The notes beneath the pieces were generated by a model that was not told where the DNA came from, ran no database searches, and saw only the letters and a list, made by a program, of their open reading frames with translations. Below are positions 9,846 to 17,870 of a stretch of DNA of 64,000 bases, one piece after another. Origin of the DNA: G965267335 sp965267335 (GTDB lineage: Bacteria > Bacteroidota > Bacteroidia > Cytophagales > JAAEPT01). Position numbers and translations under genes: made by a program. The stretch lies in assembly GCA_965267335.1 (NCBI GenBank), contig OZ253953.1, forward strand, positions 2,790,001 through 2,854,000, in the 5' to 3' direction. The number at the start of each line of letters is the position of its first letter. The stretch's first letter is position 1.

Positions 9846-10784
9846 TTAGGCTAATCCTTTCTCAGCTAGATAACGTTCAGCGTCTAGTGCCGCCATACAA
9901 CCGGTTCCTGCAGCCGTTACAGCTTGACGGTATTCCTTGTCAGCTGCATCACCAGCAACGAAAACTCCCTCCACGTTAGTTTTTGTGTTTCCTGGTTTAT
10001 GAATTATATAACCAATTTCATCCATATCAAGGAACTCCTTGAAGATATCGGTATTTGGCTTATGACCAATAGCAACGAAGAACCCTTGAATTTCAAGTTC
10101 TTTCTCTTCTTGTGTCTGGTTATTAATCACTTTTACTCCTGTCACTTCCTGATCACCTAGCACTTCCACTGTTTCAGTATTGAATAGTATTTCAATGTTT
10201 GGGGCATTCGTAACGCGATGTTGCATCGCCTTTGAAGCTCTGAAGTGGTCTTTTCTAACTAACATATATACCTTATTACAAAGCTTTGCGAGGTATGAGG
10301 CCTCTTCACAAGCGGTATCACCAGCCCCTACTATGGCAACATCCTTGCCTCGGTAAAAAAAGCCATCACAAACAGCACAAGCACTAACTCCTCCTCCTAT
10401 ATCGCGTAGTCTTAATTCAGATTCAAGTCCTAGCCATTTTGCAGAAGCTCCTGTTGAGATAATTATAGTATCCGCTTCAATTTCAGTACCATCCTCTGTT
10501 TTAACTTTGTGTACGGGGCCGGAAAAATCAACTTCGGTTACAAATCCTGAACGAACATCGGTATCAAATCTTATGGCTTGATTTCGCAGGTCTTGCATCA
10601 TTTGCGGGCCCATCACCCCTTCCGGGTATCCTGGGAAATTATCAACATCAGTTGTATCCATAAGTTGCCCACCTGGCTGCATACCTTCATACATAACCGG
10701 TTTTAAATCTGCCCTCGCTGCATATATGGCAGCAGTATACCCTGCCGGTCCCGATCCGATTATCAAACATTTAACGTGCTCCAT
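9846..10784 (-). CDS. trxB: thioredoxin-disulfide reductase
   Basis: Cytosolic NADPH- and FAD-dependent reductase of thioredoxin. The FAD-binding Rossmann motif is at the N-terminus (IIGSGPAGYTAAIYAARA), the redox-active CAVC is C136/C139 and is followed by the expected DG, and the NADPH-binding GAGDTA motif follows. The C-terminal GVFVAGDAADKEYRQAVTAAGTGCMAA block completes the FAD site. The 312 residues are standard. An intact CxxC separates it from the bacillithiol-disulfide reductase (YpdA) branch. It heads the operon with the M23 peptidase and bshB1. No terminator is seen in the 4-nt gap. Confidence 0.97.
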   Translation of the reverse strand: MEHVKCLIIGSGPAGYTAAIYAARADLKPVMYEGMQPGGQLMDTTDVDNFPGYPEGVMGPQMMQDLRNQAIRFDTDVRSGFVTEVDFSGPVHKVKTEDGTEIEADTIIISTGASAKWLGLESELRLRDIGGGVSACAVCDGFFYRGKDVAIVGAGDTACEEASYLAKLCNKVYMLVRKDHFRASKAMQHRVTNAPNIEILFNTETVEVLGDQEVTGVKVINNQTQEEKELEIQGFFVAIGHKPNTDIFKEFLDMDEIGYIIHKPGNTKTNVEGVFVAGDAADKEYRQAVTAAGTGCMAALDAERYLAEKGLA

Positions 10785-10897
10785 TACTTCTCTAAATAAA
10801 CTGAGTGTGATTAATTAAGTCGCGAATTTCGTGATTTTAGACTATTCTAACAACAGTTAGTTCTCCACAATGGTTCTGGGAGTATTGGTGTGGAAAT

Positions 10898-10926
10898 AAA
10901 AAAACCCGAATCTTTCGAATCGGGTT
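10898..10926 (-). terminator. intrinsic terminator after rpoD
   Basis: The minus strand has AACCCGA ... TCGGGTT (7 bp, loop of about 9 nt) followed by seven T, starting 8 nt past the sigma-factor stop. Confidence 0.85.
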
Positions 10927-10933
10927 GTTATGT

Positions 10934-11797
10934 TTAACCTAAGTAAGGTTTCAGTGCTTTGCTTCTTGAGGTATGTCTTAACCTCCGAATGGCTTTTTCT
11001 TTAATTTGCCTTACCCTTTCTCGAGTAAGATCAAATTTTTCTCCTATTTCTTCAAGGGTCATCGGATGCTCTCCGTTAAGACCGAAGTACAGTGATATAA
11101 CATCAGCTTCTCTCTGTGTAAGAGTAGAAAGTGCTCTTTGTACTTCACGTCTCAATGAGTCATTCATCAGCCCTGTGTCAGGCTTCTCTTCACCATCATT
11201 TTCAAGAACATCGAGGAGCGTATTATCCTCTCCTTGAACGAATGGTGCGTCCATAGATACGTGTCGCCCTGAAATTTTCATGGTATCAACTACCTCAGCT
11301 GTAGTTACATCAAGTACTTCAGCTAATTCTTCGGGGGATGGCTCACGCTCGTATTTTTGCTCGAGCTCAGAAAATGTTTTAGAAATTTTATTGAGGGATC
11401 CAACTCGGTTCAATGGCAGACGAACAATTCTCGATTGCTCAGCTAGTGCCTGAAGTATTGACTGACGAATCCACCACACTGCGTAAGAGATAAATTTAAA
11501 ACCTCTAGTTTCGTCAAATCGCTGTGCAGCTTTGATCAATCCCAGGTTACCTTCATTGATTAAGTCACCAAGTGAAAGACCTTGATTTTGGTATTGTTTT
11601 GCAACAGATACCACGAATCTTAGGTTGGCCTTAGTTAATTTCTCTAGGGCAATTTGATTACCTTCTTTAATTTTCTTCGCTAAATCAACCTCTTCATCAG
11701 GAGTAAGCAGGTCTACCTTACCTATTTCCTGAAGATACTTATCCAGAGATTGACTCTCACGGTTCGTTATTTGTTTGCTTATCTTAAGCTGTCTCAT
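10934..11797 (-). CDS. rpoD: primary RNA polymerase sigma factor
   Basis: Housekeeping sigma-70 (SigA) of the Bacteroidota type. At 287 residues it lacks region 1.1. Region 1.2 (SLDKYLQEIGKVDLLTPDEE) begins near residue 17, region 2 contains the core-binding and -10-melting block (FVVSVAKQYQNQGLSLGDL ... FKFISYAVWWIRQ), region 3 has the DVLENDGEEKPD spacer, and region 4 ends with the helix-turn-helix DLTRERVRQIKEKAIRRLRH. This short form is expected to read the -33/-7 promoters noted elsewhere in the window. It is a single gene with its own terminator. Confidence 0.97.
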   Translation of the reverse strand: MRQLKISKQITNRESQSLDKYLQEIGKVDLLTPDEEVDLAKKIKEGNQIALEKLTKANLRFVVSVAKQYQNQGLSLGDLINEGNLGLIKAAQRFDETRGFKFISYAVWWIRQSILQALAEQSRIVRLPLNRVGSLNKISKTFSELEQKYEREPSPEELAEVLDVTTAEVVDTMKISGRHVSMDAPFVQGEDNTLLDVLENDGEEKPDTGLMNDSLRREVQRALSTLTQREADVISLYFGLNGEHPMTLEEIGEKFDLTRERVRQIKEKAIRRLRHTSRSKALKPYLG

Positions 11798-11899
11798 GGA
11801 TGTTAAACCAATTTTATATAATAACGCAGAGCAAGCTGCAAAGTTCTTTTTTTTACGAGAAAATTAAAAGCATATTAAGTTATGCTTAATCTTTTCTAA

Positions 11900-14029
11900 T
11901 TAATCCTGTTTTTCAGGCCTTGGAAGTAATACTTTTCTTGAAAGCTTGAACTTTCCAGTTCTTTCATCGATATCGACTAGTTTTACCTCAATTTCCTCGC
12001 CAACCTTCATCACATCTTCAACATTTTCTACTCTTTCCCAATTGATCTCCGAAATATGAAGTAAACCGTCTTTGCCAGGCATGAATTCAACAAATGCACC
12101 GTAAGGCTGAATTGACTTAACCTTTCCAGGGTAGGTCTCTCCAACTTCCGGTTCTGCTACAATTGCCTTTACTTTAGCCACAGCAGCATCCATTGATTCT
12201 TTGTTGGTTGCAAAAATGCTAACCTCACCTTTGTTGTTAATTTCTTCGATAATGATTGTGGTATCAGTATCAGCCTGAATCTCTTGAATGATTTTACCAC
12301 CAGGCCCGATAACTGCTCCAATTTTCTCTTTATCAATTGTCATTGAGTAGTTTCTCGGAGCAAATGACTTGACGTCATCTCTGTTCGCATCCATGGTTTT
12401 CATCATTTCGCCAAGAATGTGCAGACGACCTTCTTTGGCTTGTTCTAGTGCTTCACTCAAAATTTCGAATGAGAGGCCATCTATTTTGATGTCCATTTGG
12501 CAAGCTGTGATACCATCTTTAGTACCGGTCACTTTAAAGTCCATATCACCAAGATGATCTTCGTCACCTAGGATATCAGATAGGACGGCATATTTACTGG
12601 AGTCTTTTGTTGAAATAAGACCCATTGCGATACCTGATACAGGTTTTTTGATTTGAATACCTGAATCCATTAATGAAAGGGTCCCACCACAAACTGTAGC
12701 CATTGAAGATGAACCGTTAGACTCAAGAATATCAGATACAATTCTTACAGTGTACGCACAGTTATCAGGAATCATATGCTTCAATGCTCTGAATGCCAGA
12801 TTACCATGACCAACCTCTCTTCTGCCCGGTCCCCTCATGAATCGAGCCTCACCAGTGGAGAATGGAGGAAAGTTATAGTGAAGCATAAACTTCTCCGTTC
12901 CGTTGAACGTTGCTCCATCAATAAGTTTTTCATCAAGTTTGGTGCCCAGAGTCACTGTACATAGTGACTGAGTCTCCCCTCTTGTGAATACTGCTGACCC
13001 GTGCGCTGACGGTAAGTAGTCAACCTCACACCAGATGTCTCTGATTTGTGACAATTGTCTACCATCCAATCTAATACGATCATCAAGGACGTGGTTACGT
13101 ACGGCTTCTTTCTCTACATCATGATAATATTTCTTTATCAGGGCACCCTTTTCTTCCAATTCTTCTTCAGAAAGAGTTTCCAGGTATTCATCTCTGAATT
13201 GAGTCATAGCAGCCATTCTTTCACTCTTATTAGTGATGTGCTGTTTTACAACTTCCAGAATCTTGTCATAGAACATTTCATGAATCTGCTTGGCAAGCTC
13301 TTCATCGTTGTCCTCATGCGAATACTCTCGTTTTTCCGTTTTGCCTAATTCAGCTTCCAGTTCCTTCTGAACGGCACAGTGGATTCTTACTTCCTCGTGA
13401 GCTTTCTTGATAGCTTCAAGCATTTCTGCTTCAGAAACCTCTTTCATCTCACCTTCGACCATCATAATGTTTTCGGCAGACGCCCCAACCATGATGTCAA
13501 TGTCACTTTCTTCCAATTGGCTAAATGATGGGTTAACTATGTACTCACCATTAATTCTACCCACTCTTACTTCTGATATTGGCCCATTAAATGGAATGTC
13601 AGATACAGCTAAAGCCGCGCTCGCAGCAAGTGCAGCAAGAGAATCAGGCATTACTTCATCATCATGTGAAATAAGGCTAATTAGTACTTGAGTTTCAGCA
13701 TGGTAATCATCAGGAAATAAAGGTCTTAACACTCGGTCAACTAGTCTTGAAACTAAAATTTCGTGATCGCTAAGTCTTCCTTCTCTCTTTAGAAACCCAC
13801 CAGGTATTTTACCTGCACTTGCGAATTTCTCCTGATAATCAACAGAAAGTGGCATAAAGTCAACACCGTCTCTTGCTTCTTTTGCTGAAACTACGGTTGC
13901 TAAAAGCATACAATTTCCTTGTCTAACGATTACAGAACCGTCAGCTTGCTTGGCCAATCGGCCAGTTTCGATGGTAATCTCTTTACCATCAGATGTTTTT
14001 ATGGTTTTTATTGTTCCTTGTGGAGCCAT
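11900..14029 (-). CDS. pnp: polyribonucleotide nucleotidyltransferase
   Basis: Phosphorolytic 3'-5' exoribonuclease (PNPase) acting in mRNA turnover. The two RNase PH domains are present, the first from about residue 15 and the second from about 320 (MRGPGRREVGHGNLAFRAL), separated by an all-alpha linker. The KH domain shows IGAVIGPGGKIIQEIQ near 565, and the S1 domain shows GKVKSIQPYGAFVEFMPGKDGLLHISE near 640. The 709 residues are full length. It follows rpsO on the same strand, the near-universal rpsO-pnp order, although a terminator-like hairpin lies in the gap and probably reduces read-through. Confidence 0.97.
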   Translation of the reverse strand: MAPQGTIKTIKTSDGKEITIETGRLAKQADGSVIVRQGNCMLLATVVSAKEARDGVDFMPLSVDYQEKFASAGKIPGGFLKREGRLSDHEILVSRLVDRVLRPLFPDDYHAETQVLISLISHDDEVMPDSLAALAASAALAVSDIPFNGPISEVRVGRINGEYIVNPSFSQLEESDIDIMVGASAENIMMVEGEMKEVSEAEMLEAIKKAHEEVRIHCAVQKELEAELGKTEKREYSHEDNDEELAKQIHEMFYDKILEVVKQHITNKSERMAAMTQFRDEYLETLSEEELEEKGALIKKYYHDVEKEAVRNHVLDDRIRLDGRQLSQIRDIWCEVDYLPSAHGSAVFTRGETQSLCTVTLGTKLDEKLIDGATFNGTEKFMLHYNFPPFSTGEARFMRGPGRREVGHGNLAFRALKHMIPDNCAYTVRIVSDILESNGSSSMATVCGGTLSLMDSGIQIKKPVSGIAMGLISTKDSSKYAVLSDILGDEDHLGDMDFKVTGTKDGITACQMDIKIDGLSFEILSEALEQAKEGRLHILGEMMKTMDANRDDVKSFAPRNYSMTIDKEKIGAVIGPGGKIIQEIQADTDTTIIIEEINNKGEVSIFATNKESMDAAVAKVKAIVAEPEVGETYPGKVKSIQPYGAFVEFMPGKDGLLHISEINWERVENVEDVMKVGEEIEVKLVDIDERTGKFKLSRKVLLPRPEKQD

Positions 14030-14098
14030 ATTAATATTATTAAAAAGGACCTATCCATATTAAATACGTTAATACGGGCAGGCTAATTTCTTCTGGTT

Positions 14099-14138
14099 AA
14101 AAAAACGAACAAAGGGAATCCGTTAAGATCCCCTTTGT
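14099..14138 (-). terminator. terminator between rpsO and pnp
   Basis: The minus strand has ACAAAGGG and CCCTTTGT arms (8 bp plus partial inner pairing), followed after TCG by seven T. It lies 10 nt after the rpsO stop and about 70 nt before pnp, so it probably attenuates transcription into pnp. Confidence 0.75.
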
Positions 14139-14147
14139 CACTAAAAT

Positions 14148-14423
14148 TTATTTTCTGATGTTCAAGTCGGCTAGAACGGCACGATATCTTGTTATATCTT
14201 TCTTCTGTAGGTAGTTCAGAAGTTTTCTTCTCTTACCAACGAGTTTTAACAGACCTAATCGAGATGAGTGATCTTTCTTGTTTGTCTTGAGGTGATTAGT
14301 CAGGTGGTTTATTCTAAATGTAAATAAAGCAATCTGAGCTTCAGCTGACCCACTGTCAGTGTCTTTCTTTGCTGTTCCGTGGGCTTTAAATAATTCTTTT
14401 TTCTTTTCGCTTGTTAAGTACAT
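14148..14423 (-). CDS. rpsO: 30S ribosomal protein S15
   Basis: Small-subunit protein S15, which binds the central domain of 16S rRNA. The 91-residue sequence carries the family core (HGTAKKDTDSGSAEAQIALF, then INHLTNHLKTNKKDHSSRLG and LVGKRRKLLNYLQKKD). The length is standard and the start is unambiguous. It is followed by pnp as in most bacteria and is preceded by a well-formed Bacteroidota promoter. S15 autoregulation through its leader is known in other bacteria; no leader structure was recognised here. Confidence 0.98.
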   Translation of the reverse strand: MYLTSEKKKELFKAHGTAKKDTDSGSAEAQIALFTFRINHLTNHLKTNKKDHSSRLGLLKLVGKRRKLLNYLQKKDITRYRAVLADLNIRK

Positions 14424-14472
14424 CTTCGTATTAAAATGTAAAATATATTATTCTCTTCGTCTTTTGCAGCTG

Positions 14473-14503
14473 CAAAGGTAGTTCTTTGCGAATTAATAAA
14501 CAA
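14473..14503 (-). promoter_or_regulatory. Bacteroidota promoter for rpsO
   Basis: The minus strand carries TTG (14503-14501), a 20-nt spacer and TACCTTTG (14480-14473), a match to the TTG / TAnnTTTG consensus at the expected spacing. It lies just past the end of the LptF/G-type gene and gives an rpsO leader of about 45 nt. Confidence 0.7.
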
Positions 14504-14510
14504 AATAACT

Positions 14511-16463
14511 TTAACTTTCTGCTTTTGATAGCATTTGTATTGAGGTCAATTGTTGAATTGCCCGATCGACTATATGTTTATAATCTCTTTCCTCGAAAAA
14601 CTTGTATACCAGCCATCCCCAGAAGTAAAGTGGCGGGAGAATTACGAAAAAGATGTTATAAAGCCTTCGGTTTCCATTTTTCTCGATCTTTGATTTGTAT
14701 ATAGCAAATGGAATTAGCAAAGGAGCTAGGAAAAGCGAAACAAAAAAGGAAAGGTATACCGTCCCGCCTCCAAGCTTTTTCACATAATAGTATCCTTTAA
14801 AAGATTCTAGCCCCTCTTTTAAGTCTGGAATACTTCGTAAACGCTGTCTTAGTTCTTCTTGTTTGATGTTTTCACTGAGGTATTCTATCGTATCGTCCAA
14901 AAAATCTGATGTTTGTTTCAGGTCTTCCCATTTGGTTTGTCTTTTTGAAAGATAGTTTAGGTTATTGATCAGGAATGTAAACTTCTCGTGATCCAGTTCT
15001 GCGTTTTCCTTGGCTTCATTTAACTCCCGTGGGTTAACTGGAAAACTTGCTCGTGGTAAATACCTCAATGGATTCAGTTTACCAAATCCTGTATCATTTG
15101 CTGCAAAAACTATTGTGATAACGGCCACCGGGAGCATGACCATATTACAAATCATCATTCCGACCTCAACGTCAAGGATTAATTCTTTGGTTAGCTTTTG
15201 TCCTTGCATGGTCAGTATATAATAAACCACAAAGATTAGAATTGCGATAAGTGCAGGCATTCCCAACCCTCCCTTCTTCACAATAGCACCAATGGAGGCA
15301 CCGATAATAAACAATAGTATACAGGAAGCGACCGAGTTATACCGATACCAGGCTTCTATTTTATAATTGATTCCGTTTTTACGGTGTTGATCCAGGGTAG
15401 CTTTGTGACTTTCTCCGGCTGATTTGACCCCTTGGGTATACTGCTTGGCAAGAAGGGCGGTTTTAGGGGACGAGACATCTATTTTTGTGGTGTCAAAGCC
15501 CGATATGTCTATTTTGTCATTTGGTTTTTGGTAGTGATAGAACAGCTTACTGTTTAGGTGTTTTCCCATTCCCTCCTTTTCCTTTTGGTATTTTACATCA
15601 AAGCTGTCGGCCATAGCCCATAGTTGGTCATAGGTGAGCATTTGCTTATTACCCATGAAACGGTCTTTCGGTGTTCTTTGAAGAGCGAGTTCTGAAATAT
15701 CGATGACCATACGGCTATGTTCAAACTCTGAATACGCTACCGCCAGGTTTTGTTTCTTCTTATAGTCTGACCATTGCATGATTTGAGCGTCTTCCCGGTA
15801 TTCCCTTCCATGATACAAATCAACGATCAGATTCATCTCATCTTCAGTTGTATGAATTCGCCCTGAGTCCGCAATAATAAGTCGAGTGTTTCTTTGGTTA
15901 TGAGCACCACTGATGGTATCACTCGGGTAAATCATTACATGATCGATTCGTTCTCCATCATCATGGATTTTATCAACTTTAATACTGTATTTTTTAAGCA
16001 ACTCAGTAAAGCCACCCTCTCGAAGGTTGAATGCTCCTTGTTTGTGAGTGAGATCAAACATTAATGTCAAAGCCCGGATATTGGCCTTGGGAAGGACTAC
16101 ATCGTTGTAGACATAGAGTGCCCCGCTTATCATTACTACGAATATGAAAACAGGTGCGATTATCTTAAGCAATGAGACGCCTGCACTTTTTATAGCAGTC
16201 AGCTCATTATGTTCACCCAGGGTTCCAAATGCAATTAGGGCGGCCAGCAGAATGGCTATTGGTAGTACTTTGGGGAATAGGAAAAAAGTAGAGTAAAGCA
16301 TTACCTCCCCCAGATCGGCAGAGCTAATCCCCTTCCCTGCCAATACATCTGCATACTTAATCATGTGGTGTGTCAGAAACACAAACAAAAGTACCGGAAG
16401 TACAATGCAAAAAGGTCTTAGAAATGCCCTGAGGGCGATTAAATGTATGCTTTTGAGCCTCAC
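14511..16463 (-). CDS. LptF/LptG-family permease
   Basis: Predicted inner-membrane subunit of the lipopolysaccharide export ABC transporter (LptB2FG), YjgP/YjgQ family. The N-terminus has the family hairpin of membrane segments (PFCIVLPVLLFVFLTHHMIKY, then FPKVLPIAILLAALIAFGTLGE), a long periplasmic beta-jellyroll region, and membrane segments near 385-450 (SVASCILLFIIGASIGAIVKKGG). At 650 residues it is much longer than the usual 350-400. The extra part is a C-terminal region of about 170 residues with charged helices and two more hydrophobic stretches near 590-630. The start is GTG at 16463. LptF and LptG cannot be told apart here. Confidence 0.85.
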   Translation of the reverse strand: MRLKSIHLIALRAFLRPFCIVLPVLLFVFLTHHMIKYADVLAGKGISSADLGEVMLYSTFFLFPKVLPIAILLAALIAFGTLGEHNELTAIKSAGVSLLKIIAPVFIFVVMISGALYVYNDVVLPKANIRALTLMFDLTHKQGAFNLREGGFTELLKKYSIKVDKIHDDGERIDHVMIYPSDTISGAHNQRNTRLIIADSGRIHTTEDEMNLIVDLYHGREYREDAQIMQWSDYKKKQNLAVAYSEFEHSRMVIDISELALQRTPKDRFMGNKQMLTYDQLWAMADSFDVKYQKEKEGMGKHLNSKLFYHYQKPNDKIDISGFDTTKIDVSSPKTALLAKQYTQGVKSAGESHKATLDQHRKNGINYKIEAWYRYNSVASCILLFIIGASIGAIVKKGGLGMPALIAILIFVVYYILTMQGQKLTKELILDVEVGMMICNMVMLPVAVITIVFAANDTGFGKLNPLRYLPRASFPVNPRELNEAKENAELDHEKFTFLINNLNYLSKRQTKWEDLKQTSDFLDDTIEYLSENIKQEELRQRLRSIPDLKEGLESFKGYYYVKKLGGGTVYLSFFVSLFLAPLLIPFAIYKSKIEKNGNRRLYNIFFVILPPLYFWGWLVYKFFEERDYKHIVDRAIQQLTSIQMLSKAES

Positions 16464-16506
16464 TATCTATTTTGAACACTAAACGCTCAAAATTACTATT
16501 TTCTTG

Positions 16507-16893
16507 TCATGCTCCCAGCACTTCTTTAAGAGTATCGACCAATCCTTCCCACATCTCATAGAACTCATCATCACTGTCAGCAGAATCGGAGTATTCAGTT
16601 ACGTGTAGATACAAAGTCTGTGTCAGTTCATTTACCTGCAGGTCAAACTCAACCCAAGACGGATCAGCTTCATCGTCTTCGTATTCAAACTTTACCGATC
16701 TATTAGTTTTCTGGGCAACCATTTTTGCAGGATGCTGCTCGCCATCGTATAGAAAAGTAAATACTTTGCTGGCATTTATGGTGACATCATCTGCGAACCA
16801 TTCTTGTAAACCACCGGCTGTACTTAGGTATGGAAAAATGATTTTTGGTGAGGCGTTTAATTCAAACTCTGCCTGTCTTAGTGTTTTACTCAT
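16507..16893 (-). CDS. START-like (SRPBCC) domain protein
   Basis: Small 128-residue cytosolic protein of the START-like/SRPBCC fold, a type common in Bacteroidota. The N-terminal FELNASPKIIFPYLSTAGGLQEWFAD segment matches the Bet v1/AHSA1 pattern of strand, helix and W-F-A-D turn, and the C-terminal MWEGLVDTLKEVLGA is the closing amphipathic helix. The ligand or partner is unknown. The gene is 43 nt upstream of the LptF/G-type gene on the same strand and may be co-transcribed with it. It is strongly acidic. Confidence 0.8.
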   Translation of the reverse strand: MSKTLRQAEFELNASPKIIFPYLSTAGGLQEWFADDVTINASKVFTFLYDGEQHPAKMVAQKTNRSVKFEYEDDEADPSWVEFDLQVNELTQTLYLHVTEYSDSADSDDEFYEMWEGLVDTLKEVLGA

Positions 16894-16967
16894 TATGGAA
16901 GTGCTTTCTTATTTTGGAATATATTACTTTTTGTCGAAAAGACCAATCAAAAAAAGTTTTCCGACTA

Positions 16968-16999
16968 TTGTGATTAAATAAGGTGAAATTATATCTTTG
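16968..16999 (+). promoter_or_regulatory. Bacteroidota promoter for tRNA-Met
   Basis: TTG (16968-16970), a 21-nt spacer and TATCTTTG (16992-16999) match the -33/-7 consensus. The predicted transcript begins about 30 nt before the tRNA. Confidence 0.65.
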
Positions 17000-17036
17000 C
17001 CGTCCGATTGAGCATTTAGAAGATGGATGCAGCATT

Positions 17037-17110
17037 GGCGAGGTAGCTCAGTTGGTTAGAGCGCAGGATTCATAACCCTGAGGTCACGGGTTCAACTCCC
17101 GTCTTCGCCA
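17037..17110 (+). tRNA. tRNA-Met (CAT anticodon)
   Basis: A complete cloverleaf of 74 nt. The acceptor stem GGCGAGG pairs with CTTCGCC (one G-T wobble), followed by discriminator A. The D arm starts GCTCAGTTGGTTAGAGC, the anticodon loop is TTCATAA with CAT at 17071-17073, and the T arm is CGGG-TTCAACT-CCCG. The anticodon stem has an A-C mismatch at the pair next to the loop. The 3' CCA is not encoded. It is not an initiator because the acceptor begins with a paired G-C. An isoleucine CAT tRNA (lysidine type) cannot be fully excluded, but the body looks like elongator Met. Confidence 0.93.
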
Positions 17111-17118
17111 CAACACGA

Positions 17119-17151
17119 ACCCGTTGGTAAATAACACCAACGGGTATTTTT
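17119..17151 (+). terminator. intrinsic terminator after tRNA-Met
   Basis: ACCCGTTGGT and ACCAACGGGT form a 10-bp perfect stem with a 7-nt loop, followed by ATTTTT. It ends the tRNA transcript and isolates it from the toxin-antitoxin pair downstream. Confidence 0.9.
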
Positions 17152-17305
17152 ATGTATATGGTTTAGTACTCTATAGCGAAAAGTATAACAAGATTTGCAT
17201 CGGCTATCGTAGCCCGTATCCACCAGCGGGTGGACAGGTATTGCCTAAGTGATCGGTGGATTCTTTTTTAATGATAATTGAAACTTAACACACCAGTCTT
17301 TTCGT

Positions 17306-17313
17306 TATATTTG
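17306..17313 (+). promoter_or_regulatory. -7 element of the toxin-antitoxin promoter
   Basis: TATATTTG matches TAnnTTTG exactly, 20 nt before the antitoxin ATG. A TTG lies at 17278-17280, 25 nt upstream and slightly further than ideal. Between the tRNA terminator and this site (17152-17305) only a small TCCACC/GGTGGA hairpin near 17219-17234 was noticed. Confidence 0.5.
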
Positions 17314-17333
17314 ATATAGCTAATAGAACACTA

Positions 17334-17504
17334 ATGACATACAAGGTTAAAAAAGGCACCTCTTTAAAAGATTTCAATAAACTACTACAAAGTATAGCCA
17401 GTAAGCCTGCAAAACATGGTTTCCAGGCGAAAAAATACTGCGGGGTATTGAGCACTGATATTGATCCGATGGATTACCAGAATCAAGTACGTAATGAGTG
17501 GTAG
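17334..17504 (+). CDS. small VapB-like antitoxin
   Basis: A 56-residue protein that begins MTYKVKKGTSLKDFNKLLQS and ends DPMDYQNQVRNEW. The KKYCGVL ... DPMDYQNQVRNEW tail resembles the C-terminal toxin-binding part of small antitoxins partnered with PIN toxins in Bacteroidota, where an AKKYCG motif and a terminal R-x-EW are common. Its 3' end overlaps the toxin ATG by 11 nt in another frame, so the two are translationally coupled, the usual antitoxin-first order. The N-terminal half is presumably the DNA-binding, autorepressing part, but no fold was recognised. It has its own -7 element. The assignment rests on context plus the tail motif. Confidence 0.75.
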   Translation: MTYKVKKGTSLKDFNKLLQSIASKPAKHGFQAKKYCGVLSTDIDPMDYQNQVRNEW

Positions 17505-17868
17505 AAATTCGATTTTAATTGATACGAATATTGCATTGTATTTATTAAAAGGTGACCAGCAATTGGCTGGTTATCTGGAAGGAAAGACAATTTACATCTC
17601 TTTCGTAACCGAATTAGAATTACTAAGCTTCCCGAAACTCTCTTCAAAAGAAGAGAAATCAATACAAGAAGCTATTAGCGAATGGCAAGTATTTAATCTG
17701 TCACCCGACATAAAAAAATACACAGTAGATATTCGAAAAGCATATAATTTAAAACTTCCGGACAGCATTATTGCAGCTACTGCATTATTTGGAAATGTGC
17801 CTCTTTTTACCGCTGACAAGGCATTTGACAAACTTGAGTCCGTAAATACTATTATTTACGAACCTTAA
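17494..17868 (+). CDS. PIN-domain toxin, VapC-like
   Basis: Predicted ribonuclease toxin of a type II toxin-antitoxin pair. From the ATG at 17494 it has 124 residues, the normal VapC size. The four acidic positions of the PIN active site are visible: D10 (ILIDTN), E40 or E42 (VTELELL), D90 (LPDSIIAATA) and D108 (FTADKAF), so the enzyme looks intact. An in-frame TTG at 17461 would add 11 residues inside the antitoxin gene and is less likely. VapC proteins typically cleave tRNA or rRNA; the target cannot be told from sequence. The pair lies between tRNA-Met and an IS1-family remnant, a typical accessory spot. Confidence 0.9.
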   Translation: MSGRNSILIDTNIALYLLKGDQQLAGYLEGKTIYISFVTELELLSFPKLSSKEEKSIQEAISEWQVFNLSPDIKKYTVDIRKAYNLKLPDSIIAATALFGNVPLFTADKAFDKLESVNTIIYEP

Positions 17869-17870
17869 CC

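Noticed and set aside
17037..17110. tRNA with CAT anticodon as initiator tRNA or tRNA-Ile
   Set aside because: The first acceptor pair is G-C, unlike an initiator, and the body matches elongator Met better; the Ile option stays open only because lysidine cannot be seen in DNA.
17152..17305. TCCACC/GGTGGA hairpin near 17219-17234 as a possible mobile-element or REP sequence
   Set aside because: The stem is only 6 bp and no second copy was noticed in the window, so no claim can be supported.
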